17,038 bases of DNA from Pseudomonadota bacterium (GTDB lineage: Bacteria; Pseudomonadota; Gammaproteobacteria; Burkholderiales; Ferrovaceae): positions 1-17,038 of the forward strand of contig JAJZEL010000234.1 in assembly GCA_021828575.1 (NCBI GenBank). Direction: 5' to 3'. Each line of letters opens with the position of its first letter. Position 1 is the stretch's first letter. Shown piece by piece: positions 1 through 5,370 of this stretch. The notes under the pieces were generated by a model. That model saw nothing but the letters and a program-made list of their open reading frames with translations. It was not told the DNA's origin and did no database searches. The position numbers and the translations under genes are program-made.

Positions 1-462
1 GGAGTTGATTTTCACTCCACAACCGGACATGTCCACATTCCAGGTGACGGAATCAAAAATGAAAAACTCGGGCTCGGGGCCAAAATAGGCAGCATCGCCA
101 ATGCCGCTGGACTTGAGGTAGGCTTCGGCGCGGCGAGCCAGAGAGCGGGGGTCCCGGTCATAACCCTTGCCGTTGGAGGGTTCAATGACGTCGCAAGTGA
201 TGATCAGGGTAGACTCGTCAGTGAACGGATCCATGTTTGCGGTGGAAGGATCCGGCATCAGCAGCATGTCAGAAGCCTCAATTCCTTTCCAGCCGGCAAT
301 GGATGATCCATCGAATGCATGGCCTTCGGTGAATTTTTCCGTGCCAAAGGCGGTGGCAGGAACCGATACGTGCTGCTCTTTTCCTCGGGTATCGGTGAAG
401 CGGAGGTCCACGAATTTGACTTCGTTTTCCTTGATCATCTGCATGACGTTCTCAACAGCCAT
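1..462 (-). CDS. glnA: Glutamine synthetase type I, N-terminal part (gene runs off the window's left edge)
   Basis: The enzyme makes glutamine from glutamate, ammonia and ATP in the cytoplasm, as a dodecamer, and is the entry point of ammonium assimilation. The 154 visible codons start MAVENVMQMIKENEVKFVDL. They include the GSI beta-grasp signature (KFVDLRFTDTRGKEQHV) and the Asp latch region FDGSSIAGWKGI. Next come DMLLMPDP and an arginine-rich stretch, RDPRSLARRAEAYL, and the segment GPEPEFFIFD, whose glutamates bind catalytic metal. The start is the ATG at 460-462, preceded by an AGGAGAG ribosome binding site. The reading frame is open to base 1, so the ATP-binding and adenylylation regions lie outside. 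The gene is divergent from the rhodanese gene. Its upstream region carries sigma54 and NtrC-type sites, which fits nitrogen control. Identification is secure. Confidence 0.97.
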   Translation of the reverse strand, partial: MAVENVMQMIKENEVKFVDLRFTDTRGKEQHVSVPATAFGTEKFTEGHAFDGSSIAGWKGIEASDMLLMPDPSTANMDPFTDESTLIITCDVIEPSNGKGYDRDPRSLARRAEAYLKSSGIGDAAYFGPEPEFFIFDSVTWNVDMSGCGVKINS

Positions 463-499
463 TTCTTCTCTCCTGTTTTTTACACGAAGCATTCGCGGT

Positions 500-530
500 G
501 GATGGCAAGGCATGGGGGGCCTTGCCATCC
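500..530 (-). promoter_or_regulatory. Perfect 12-bp stem-loop in the glnA leader
   Basis: The arms GGATGGCAAGGC (500-511) and GCCTTGCCATCC (519-530) are exact reverse complements separated by 7 bases. The hairpin lies between the predicted sigma54 start site (about 554) and the glnA ATG, ending 37 bases before the start codon. Neither strand has a T-run after it, so it is not a typical Rho-independent terminator. A role in mRNA stability or translation, or as a protein site, is inference. Confidence 0.7.
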
Positions 531-560
531 GGTTTAAGATCAATAAGGTTCAGACGGAAA

Positions 561-580
561 ACAAGCAGGTTACGTGCCAA
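561..580 (-). promoter_or_regulatory. Sigma54 (RpoN) promoter of glnA
   Basis: The minus strand from 580 down to 563 reads TTGGCACGTAACCTGCTT. This fits the sigma54 consensus TGGCAC-N5-TTGC well. The -24 GG is at 578-577 and the -12 GC at 566-565, with the obligatory ten bases between them. Transcription would start near 554, giving a leader of about 91 nt that contains the 500-530 hairpin. Two NtrC-type sites lie upstream at the expected distance. Confidence 0.85.
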
Positions 581-643
581 TACTGACCATGACCATTTCT
601 CATTGTGCCACAAGCGTGCATGAGTCAACATGTTTCGCGGGTT

Positions 644-660
644 CGCACCAATTTGAAACG
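644..660 (-). promoter_or_regulatory. NtrC-type enhancer site, proximal (one good half)
   Basis: CGCACCAATTTGAAACG aligns with the NtrC consensus TGCACCA-N3-TGGTGCA: the left half GCACCA and the AT centre match, the right half is degenerate. Its centre is about 98 bp upstream of the predicted sigma54 start and exactly 30 bp from the better site at 674-690. Such paired sites are usual at glnA. Confidence 0.55.
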
Positions 661-673
661 AACCGCAAAAAAA

Positions 674-690
674 CGCACAAAATGAGTGCG
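674..690 (-). promoter_or_regulatory. NtrC-type enhancer site, distal (both halves present)
   Basis: CGCACAAAATGAGTGCG is a 17-bp inverted repeat with GCAC and GTGC half-sites separated by 7 bases, the exact spacing of NtrC operators. Its centre is about 128 bp upstream of the predicted glnA start site. The 30-bp distance to the proximal site (about three helical turns) favours cooperative binding on one DNA face. Confidence 0.7.
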
Positions 691-769
691 ATTGTGGTGA
701 TGGAGAAATCCGGTGCGACGATCACTGGGGAGGTACAATGCCCCCTTGTTTTCCATGTTGCCCATGGCC

Positions 770-1222
770 ATGTCAAAAATTTCCGAAATTCTCAAGCTGG
801 CCCAGCAACGGGCTATAGATTCCGGGTTGCCTTACGATGGTGCCCTGACACCCGTGGAGGCACACGACATTCTTAAGGAGTCGGGGGCGGCCGTGCTGGT
901 GGATGTGCGTACGCAGGCAGAGCTGGACTGGGTGGGTGGGGTTCCGGGAGCCTTGCACATCGAATGGCAAGGTTATCCGGCCCATGCCCAGAATCCTGAT
1001 TTCATTCATCAGTTGCGGGAAGCCGTTCCCGATGATGCCTTACTGCTGTTCATGTGCAGGTCTGGCGCTCGTTCGCATGCAGCGGCCGCTGCAGCATCGG
1101 CAGCCGGTTTTGGCGGATGCTATAACGTGCTGCACGGGTTCGAGGGCGATCGCGACGCCCATGGCCATCGCAATCACCTGAACGGCTGGCGTTTTTCCGG
1201 GTTGCCCTGGAGGCAGAACTGA
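770..1222 (+). CDS. Single-domain rhodanese-like sulfurtransferase
   Basis: This is a 150-residue cytoplasmic rhodanese-fold protein. VLVDVRTQAEL (about 42-52) is the conserved CH2 motif of the family. The active-site loop CRSGAR has catalytic Cys96, which would carry a persulfide. The six-residue loop is typical of sulfurtransferases rather than Cdc25-type phosphatases. The sulfur donor and acceptor are unknown. The start is uncertain. ATG 770 (MSKISEIL) is chosen because homology-like content begins there, but in-frame ATG 755 and 764 and TTG 746 also exist. The best SD-like sequence, GGGGAGG at 727-733, is 12 bases before TTG 746. A -10-like TACAAT lies at 734-739 without a clear -35. The gene heads an operon: its stop overlaps the probable aroE start. 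Confidence 0.85.
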   Translation: MSKISEILKLAQQRAIDSGLPYDGALTPVEAHDILKESGAAVLVDVRTQAELDWVGGVPGALHIEWQGYPAHAQNPDFIHQLREAVPDDALLLFMCRSGARSHAAAAAASAAGFGGCYNVLHGFEGDRDAHGHRNHLNGWRFSGLPWRQN

Positions 1223-2079
1223 ATACCTCGTCGCCTGACCGCTACGCCGTGGTTGGCCAGCCTGTGGCTCATAGCCGTTCACCTTTCATCCATGCCCTTT
1301 TTGCCGAACTGACCTGCCAGCAACTGCTGTATGGCCGATTGGCTCCCGCCGTGGAGGCATTTGAAATGGAGGTGAACCGCTTTCGTCAAGAGGGTGGGCA
1401 GGGTCTTAACGTGACGCTCCCTTTCAAGGAGCGGGCCTTTCACATGGCAGACAGGGCGTCTGATCGTGCCCGAGTCGCTGGGGCTGCGAATACCCTGTTG
1501 TTCGACAAAACCGGGATCTATGCCGATAACACGGATGGTGTGGGACTGGTCCGGGATCTGACGCAAAACCTCGGCCTGCCGCTTGAAGGCAGCCGGATCC
1601 TTCTGATCGGGGCTGGCGGGGCAGCTCGAGGTGTGCTCATGCCTCTTCTGGAACAAAAACCACAACGTGTTCTGTTGGCAAATCGCACCGTGACTCGTGC
1701 TCAGGCGCTTTGCCACGATGTACTTACACGCATGAAGGAGGTCACCGGAAAAACCACGCAATGTGAAGTACGGGAACTGGAAGGGGTAGGCCGGGAGCCC
1801 TTCGACATTGTCATCAATGCCACTTCCAGCAGTCTCGGGAATGAACTTCCCCAAGTGCCACCTGCAGCATTCGGTGCGGCCCTTTTGGTTTACGACATGA
1901 TGTATGGCAAGGAGGGCGAAACCTCTTTTCTTGCGATGGCCAGAGCACACGGAGCCTTGAGATGCGCTGACGGGTTAGGCATGTTGGTGGAGCAGGCGGC
2001 TGAGTCCTTTTATGTGTGGCGTGGAGTATTTCCCCCAACGGGGCTTGTTCTTCAACGCCTTCGGATGGAAATGAAATGA
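1219..2079 (+). CDS. aroE: Shikimate dehydrogenase (NADP+)
   Basis: AroE reduces 3-dehydroshikimate to shikimate with NADPH in the aromatic amino acid pathway. Seen in the sequence: the shikimate site VAHSRSP; NVTLPFKE with the catalytic Lys (residue 70 from the CTG start); NTDGVGL with the catalytic Asp (106); the dinucleotide loop GAGGAARG; NRT, which contacts the NADP phosphate; NATSS; and C-terminal DGLGMLVEQAA. The first conventional start is GTG 1249, but that codon falls within the first beta strand (homologues read roughly YAVFGNPIAHS). The frame continues upstream through DRYA to CTG 1219, which has GGAGG five bases before it and overlaps the rhodanese stop (CTGA). I therefore prefer CTG 1219 (286 aa); GTG 1249 (276 aa) is the alternative. 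The gene overlaps mtgA by ATGA. Confidence 0.93.
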   Translation: MNTSSPDRYAVVGQPVAHSRSPFIHALFAELTCQQLLYGRLAPAVEAFEMEVNRFRQEGGQGLNVTLPFKERAFHMADRASDRARVAGAANTLLFDKTGIYADNTDGVGLVRDLTQNLGLPLEGSRILLIGAGGAARGVLMPLLEQKPQRVLLANRTVTRAQALCHDVLTRMKEVTGKTTQCEVRELEGVGREPFDIVINATSSSLGNELPQVPPAAFGAALLVYDMMYGKEGETSFLAMARAHGALRCADGLGMLVEQAAESFYVWRGVFPPTGLVLQRLRMEMK

Positions 2080-2774
2080 CTTTCTGGCGCCACCTTCTAC
2101 ACTGGGTTGCGCTGGTTTTTCGCTGGGGGTTGCTGCTAGGCCTGCTCTGGGAACTGTGGCTGTTTACACAGGTGCTCTGGTGGCGAAATCATAATCCTGA
2201 AAGTACTTCTTTCATGCGAATTCGGGCGGAGGAACAGCATCACGCCATTCAGCCCCACCCGTGGGTGACTTACGATCACATTCCGGGCAACCTTAAACGC
2301 GCCGTGGTGGCAGCAGAAGATTCCACGTTCACGACTCATCACGGTTTTGACTGGGACAGCATGCGGCATGCATTTGAACGGGATGTGAAGCGGCGCAAAC
2401 CCGTGATGGGCGGTTCCACAATTACGCAGCAGCTGGCCAAGAACCTGTTCCTTTCCGGGCATCGCAGTTTGCTGCGCAAGATGCAGGAAGCCATCATCAC
2501 CCTCATGCTGGAAAGTACTTGGGGCAAGCGCAGGATTCTCGAGGTGTACCTTAATGTCATTGAATGGGGCGAAGGGGGGCTTTTCGGTTGTCAGGCGGCA
2601 TCCAGACACTACTACGGCGAATCCGTAGCATCCTTGACATTGGAGCAGTCGGCTCGACTGGCCGCCATGATACCGCGTCCCCGCTACTTTGACCGTCATG
2701 GTGAAACGGAACGACTACAGGAAAAAACGGACACTCTGGAAATGAGGATGGAACAGGTGGTTGTCCCAAAGTGA
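2076..2774 (+). CDS. mtgA: Monofunctional biosynthetic peptidoglycan transglycosylase
   Basis: MtgA polymerises lipid II into glycan strands at the periplasmic face of the inner membrane, without transpeptidase activity. The 232-residue protein has an N-terminal membrane anchor (about 7-35, rich in L, W, V and F). The GT51 motifs follow in order: EDSTFTTHHG with catalytic Glu81, GGSTITQQLAKNLFL (112-126), RKMQEAI (134-140), and KRRILEVYLNVIEWGEGGLFG (151-171) with the second catalytic Glu region. Length matches the family (about 240). ATG 2076 overlaps the aroE stop as ATGA, so translation is probably coupled. The neighbouring aroE-mtgA order is common in betaproteobacteria. The stop lies at the edge of the hairpin terminator shared with the convergent H1-like gene. 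Confidence 0.96.
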   Translation: MTFWRHLLHWVALVFRWGLLLGLLWELWLFTQVLWWRNHNPESTSFMRIRAEEQHHAIQPHPWVTYDHIPGNLKRAVVAAEDSTFTTHHGFDWDSMRHAFERDVKRRKPVMGGSTITQQLAKNLFLSGHRSLLRKMQEAIITLMLESTWGKRRILEVYLNVIEWGEGGLFGCQAASRHYYGESVASLTLEQSARLAAMIPRPRYFDRHGETERLQEKTDTLEMRMEQVVVPK

Positions 2775-2807
2775 AAAACACCGGAACCCTATCAGGGGTT
2801 CCGGTGT
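2774..2807 (-). terminator. Rho-independent terminator of the H1-like gene
   Basis: Arms ACACCGGAACCC (2778-2789) and GGGTTCCGGTGT (2796-2807) form a perfect 12-bp stem with a 6-base loop. On the minus strand the stem is followed by a T-run, so it terminates the histone-like gene. It touches the mtgA stop codon. There is no T-run on the plus strand, so it is at best a weak plus-strand terminator. Confidence 0.85.
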
Positions 2808-2825
2808 AGGGACGAGCGTTCCTGA

Positions 2826-3389
2826 TCAAAACATGGGTTTGATCAAGGGGGTCTGGATGACCGGGGACGGCGTCACAGGAGCGGGTGCCGGAGAAGCGGG
2901 CTTGGCTACCGAAGCAACAGCAGGCTTCTTGGCGGCTACCTTTTTGGCAACAGGCTTCTTGGGAGCTGCGGCCTTCTTCGCTGCAGGCTTCTTGGCAGCG
3001 ACTTTCTTGGGGGCTGCGGCCTTCTTCGCTGCAGGCTTCTTGGCAGCTACCTTCTTGGGGGCTGCGGCCTTCTTTGCTGCAGGTTTCTTGGCGGCTACCT
3101 TCTTGGGGGCTGCGGCCTTCTTCGCTGCAGGTTTCTTGGCGGCTACCTTCTTGGTGGCTGCGGCCTTCTTCGCTGCGGGTTTCTTGGCTGCAGCCTTCTT
3201 CACGGCAGGTTTCTTGGCGGCGGCTTTCTTCGCTGCAGGTTTCTTGGCAGCGACTTTCTTGGGGGCTGCGGCCTTCTTTGCTGCAGGTTTCTTGGCGGCT
3301 ACCTTCTTGGGGGCTGCAGCTTTCTTCGCTGCAGGTTTCTTGGCTGCGGCCGGTTTGGCTGCAGTGGTTTTCTTCTTTGCGGCTACCAT
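2826..3389 (-). CDS. Histone H1-like Ala/Lys/Pro-rich DNA-binding protein
   Basis: This 187-residue, extremely basic, low-complexity protein begins MVAAKKKTTAAKPAAAKK. It is mostly repeats of the 16-residue unit AAKKPAAKKAAAPKKV. Such tails resemble the C-terminal domain of eukaryotic H1 and bacterial H1-like proteins (AlgP/Hc1/BpH1 type), which bind DNA without strong specificity and compact the nucleoid. The last 24 or so residues change to a neutral Pro/Val/Thr-rich tail ending PLIKPMF. ATG 3389 is chosen over the longer frame because AAAGGAG sits 6 bases upstream. No folded domain is visible. The gene has its own terminator and a 267-bp upstream region. The long open frame on the opposite strand is a by-product of its repeat composition. 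Confidence 0.9.
   Translation of the reverse strand: MVAAKKKTTAAKPAAAKKPAAKKAAAPKKVAAKKPAAKKAAAPKKVAAKKPAAKKAAAKKPAVKKAAAKKPAAKKAAATKKVAAKKPAAKKAAAPKKVAAKKPAAKKAAAPKKVAAKKPAAKKAAAPKKVAAKKPAAKKAAAPKKPVAKKVAAKKPAVASVAKPASPAPAPVTPSPVIQTPLIKPMF
2980..3327. repeat. 48-bp tandem coding repeats inside the H1-like gene
   Basis: Six 48-bp units lie at 2980-3027, 3028-3075, 3076-3123, 3124-3171, 3232-3279 and 3280-3327. Two shorter 30-bp units (3172-3231) interrupt them. Each 48-bp unit starts gctgcagg on the plus strand and encodes one 16-residue AAKKP block. Units differ at a few bases, mostly synonymous. The lengths keep frame, so unit gain or loss by slippage would change tail length without breaking the gene. 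Confidence 0.9.
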
Positions 3390-3656
3390 ATTGGCTCCTT
3401 TCAAGTGTGAACAGGTGATGCGCTATTCCATTTCGTTCGTGCTGAGGCACTACCAAAAGCGGGACAATCGCTCACTTCACGATGAACCCACACAGAGGAC
3501 TCCTGCACTACAAGCGTTCTCTTGGTGAGCGGATTCTATTTCAGAAACAGGCAGTGAGGCGTGATTTGTCGCAAACAAGGGGGATTATTTTGACAGTACC
3601 ATTCGTTAAAAGTATCGATTCGATACTGATAATGATAAATTTTCTTTTTTTGCTGT
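3390..3656. other. Intergenic region upstream of the H1-like gene
   Basis: This 267-bp stretch has no credible gene. It holds the H1-like ribosome binding site (AAAGGAG), a 17-bp palindrome at 3611-3627 and a Fur-like GATAATGATAA beside it. A minus-strand TAGAAT could be a -10 but has no clear -35. No convincing lysA terminator is visible. The plus-strand TTGACA at 3590-3595 lacks a good -10. Confidence 0.6.
3611..3627. promoter_or_regulatory. 17-bp palindrome (operator copy 3)
   Basis: AGTATCGATTCGATACT is symmetrical, with 8-bp arms around one central base. Near-identical copies occur at 5297-5313 and 5346-5362, both at the MarR regulator promoter. Read on the minus strand, the flanks (ATCATTATC before, CTTTTAACGA after) resemble those of the 5297 copy read on the plus strand. 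This points to minus-strand control, that is toward the H1-like gene. Binding by the MarR protein is inference. Confidence 0.55.
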
Positions 3657-4925
3657 TCAGTCTATCGGCCATTCGAGATCGGATAATTCATCCAGGGTTT
3701 CACGCCGTCTGATCAACCGGGTTTCGTTGCCCTCAACCAGAACTTCCGGCGGGCGGGGTCTCGCGTTGTAATTGGAGCCCATGGATGCGGCATAGGCGCC
3801 CGCAGAGAGGATGCACAGCAAGTCGCCTTGGGCAAGCGCCAGGGTTCTGTCCCTGCCGAGAATATCGCCAGTCTCGCAGACTGGTCCCACAACGTCGAAA
3901 AGCTCTGACGGTCCCGTCGTTGCTGGACTGCACACTGGCAGTATTTCGTGCCATGCGTCATACAAGGCGGGGCGGACGAGGTCGTTCATGGCGGCATCTA
4001 CAATGGCAAAAGAGCGTCCTGGCGTACGCTTGATGTATTCGACCCGTGTGAGAAGAACCCCACTGTTGCCCACAAGGCGTCTGCCAGGCTCAAGGATGAG
4101 CTCGCCGTCAAAGTGATCCAGGCGGCTGCAGATTTCACGGGCGTATTCAGCTAGGGAGATGGGCTGTTCATGGCGGTAACGGATGCCCAGGCCGCCTCCC
4201 AGGTCCAGATGGCCCAGTTGGATGCCCTGGTTTTTCAGGCGTTCCACAAGCAGCAGGATGCGGTCCAGAGCGGACAGGAAAGGAGAAAGCTCGGTGATCT
4301 GTGAACCAATGTGGCAGTCGATACCTGTCACCTTGAGACCGGGCAACCGGGCAGCCTCCAGGTAAAGATCGAGCGCGCCATCATGGGCAATCCCAAACTT
4401 GCTTTCCTTGAGGCCGGTGGCAATGTAGGGGTGGGTTTTGGGGTCCACATCCGGATTTACCCGAAGTGAAACCGGGGCGGTAACCCCGAGTGACTGGGCG
4501 ATGTCCGAAAGGCGCCTGAGCTCAGGCTCGGATTCCACATTGAAGCATCGCACTCCGGCTTTCAGGGCGTAGGCCATGTCATCACACGACTTTCCAACAC
4601 CGGAAAACACTATACGTGATGCCAGTCCGCCAGCCCGGAGCACGCGGTGCAGTTCGCCCGCTGAAACAATGTCGAAACCGGCGCCCAATCTGGAAAGCAA
4701 GCGGAGAATGGACAGGTTGCCATTGGCTTTTACGGCATAGCAGATCAGTGCGGGCCGGGTCGAGAAAGCCCTGCGAAACTCTTCGTAAGCCTCGGTGATG
4801 GCACTGCTGGAATATGCATAGCAAGGGGTCCCGAATTTCTTTGCTATGGCTGCAAGGGGCGTGGATTCCATGTGAAGTTCACTGGCACGTCGATCCAGAA
4901 ACGGGGGGAGAAAGAGGTCGCTCAT
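3657..4925 (-). CDS. lysA: Diaminopimelate decarboxylase
   Basis: LysA decarboxylates meso-diaminopimelate to L-lysine with PLP, the last step of lysine synthesis. The 422-residue protein has the fold-III signatures: YAVKANGN with PLP-binding Lys66, IDCHIGSQ (about 202-209), the phosphate-binding GGG loop in LDLGGGLGIRY (about 240-250), EPGRRLV (279-285), the partner-subunit catalytic Cys350-Glu351 in GPVCETGD, and the C-terminal GAYAASMGSNYN with Tyr378. Length is normal. ATG 4925 overlaps the lptM stop by ATGA, so the two genes are translationally coupled. Confidence 0.97.
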   Translation of the reverse strand: MSDLFLPPFLDRRASELHMESTPLAAIAKKFGTPCYAYSSSAITEAYEEFRRAFSTRPALICYAVKANGNLSILRLLSRLGAGFDIVSAGELHRVLRAGGLASRIVFSGVGKSCDDMAYALKAGVRCFNVESEPELRRLSDIAQSLGVTAPVSLRVNPDVDPKTHPYIATGLKESKFGIAHDGALDLYLEAARLPGLKVTGIDCHIGSQITELSPFLSALDRILLLVERLKNQGIQLGHLDLGGGLGIRYRHEQPISLAEYAREICSRLDHFDGELILEPGRRLVGNSGVLLTRVEYIKRTPGRSFAIVDAAMNDLVRPALYDAWHEILPVCSPATTGPSELFDVVGPVCETGDILGRDRTLALAQGDLLCILSAGAYAASMGSNYNARPRPPEVLVEGNETRLIRRRETLDELSDLEWPID

Positions 4926-5098
4926 GGTGCTGGAGGGGTCTTGGAGGGGTTAGGTGTGGCCGGATTGCCGGATTTTGGTGTGTTGGCAGCAGGAGGCTGG
5001 CTTTGCGGCAAGAATAGGGGACCCTTGAGTCCACAGCCTGCAAGAGCGATCAACAGAATGGCTTTTGAGAAAAACCGGAAAAAATATCGTAGTTTCAT
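4922..5098 (-). CDS. lptM: Small LptM-type outer-membrane lipoprotein
   Basis: This 58-residue lipoprotein begins MKLRYFFRFFSKAILLIALAG. The signal peptide ends in a lipobox L19-A20-G21-Cys22, followed by GLKGPLFLP, the hallmark of the YifL/LptM family. In Escherichia coli LptM helps maturation of the LptD LPS translocon. The C-terminal half is a Pro/Asn/Thr-rich unstructured tail. The frame extends upstream to 5200, but ATG 5098 is chosen because it places the signal peptide at the very N-terminus. The ribosome binding site is weak. The gene is the first of an lptM-lysA pair, which is conserved in many betaproteobacteria. Confidence 0.88.
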   Translation of the reverse strand: MKLRYFFRFFSKAILLIALAGCGLKGPLFLPQSQPPAANTPKSGNPATPNPSKTPPAP

Positions 5099-5296
5099 GG
5101 ATAAAAAGTCTACCACAGGGAATGTGCGGGCTGCGTACGGCGTGGAAAATGGAATAATTCCCCGAGAATGGCTTGCCATAAGGGTTTCAGTGAGTTGCAA
5201 GTGAATTTCGCGGGGCTTTGAAAAACCACTTGACGAGCAAAATAAAACCCTATTTTGGTAAAAAACTCTCGATTTTCATCATGATAGTGATCATAA

Positions 5297-5313
5297 AGTA
5301 TCGATTCAATACT
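5297..5313. promoter_or_regulatory. 17-bp palindrome (operator copy 1) upstream of the MarR gene
   Basis: AGTATCGATTCAATACT differs by one base from the perfect palindrome at 3611-3627. It lies 22 bp upstream of the -35 of the MarR regulator promoter. Its centre is 49 bp from that of the second copy at 5346-5362. It could also serve lptM, divergently transcribed from about 200 bp away. A role as an autoregulatory operator is inferred from its position. Confidence 0.55.
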
Positions 5314-5335
5314 TAAAAAAACGATAAGCAGTTCA

Positions 5336-5364
5336 TTGACTTGGTGGTTTCGATTCGATATTAT
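5336..5364 (+). promoter_or_regulatory. Sigma70 promoter of the MarR regulator, leaderless, with built-in operator
   Basis: TTGACT (5336-5341) and TATTAT (5359-5364) are separated by exactly 17 bases. The -10 ends 6 bases before ATG 5371, so transcription should start at or next to the A of the start codon, giving a leaderless mRNA. No Shine-Dalgarno sequence is present, which agrees. Operator copy 2 (5346-5362, 14/17 matches to copy 3) covers the spacer and half of the -10. Confidence 0.75.
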
Positions 5365-5370
5365 CCGCTC

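Noticed and set aside
602..628. Sigma70 promoter for glnA (TTGACT and CACAAT)
   Set aside because: The spacing is only 15 bases and the sigma54 promoter is much better; a weak basal promoter cannot be excluded.
738..818. Short Cys/Pro-rich frame (MPPCFPCCPWPC...) after a GGGGAGG sequence, overlapping the rhodanese start out of frame
   Set aside because: Only 26 codons with no recognisable content. The ATG overlaps a -10-like TACAAT. It could be a short upstream frame affecting rhodanese translation, but nothing else supports it.
2761..3528. 255-residue plus-strand frame rich in AAFFAAGFLAATFLG, looking like a membrane protein
   Set aside because: It is exactly antisense to the Lys/Ala-rich H1-like gene. 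Lys codons (AAG/AAA) read as Phe/Leu on the opposite strand, which explains both the openness and the hydrophobic repeats. The minus frame has the ribosome binding site and the terminator.
3590..3618. Plus-strand promoter TTGACA with TATCGA at 17 bases
   Set aside because: The -10 matches only three positions, and the transcript would run antisense into lysA without a gene to serve.
3611..3627. Palindrome read as a lysA terminator (minus-strand stem then TTTT)
   Set aside because: With a workable loop the stem is only 7 bp and AT-rich. The same sequence recurs at 5297 and 5346 in a promoter region where no terminator is expected, so an operator is more likely.
3636..3712. Plus-strand 26-codon frame MINFLFLLFSLSA..., hydrophobic at its start
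   Set aside because: No ribosome binding site, it overlaps the antisense 3' end of lysA, and the hydrophobic part comes from a T-rich tract.
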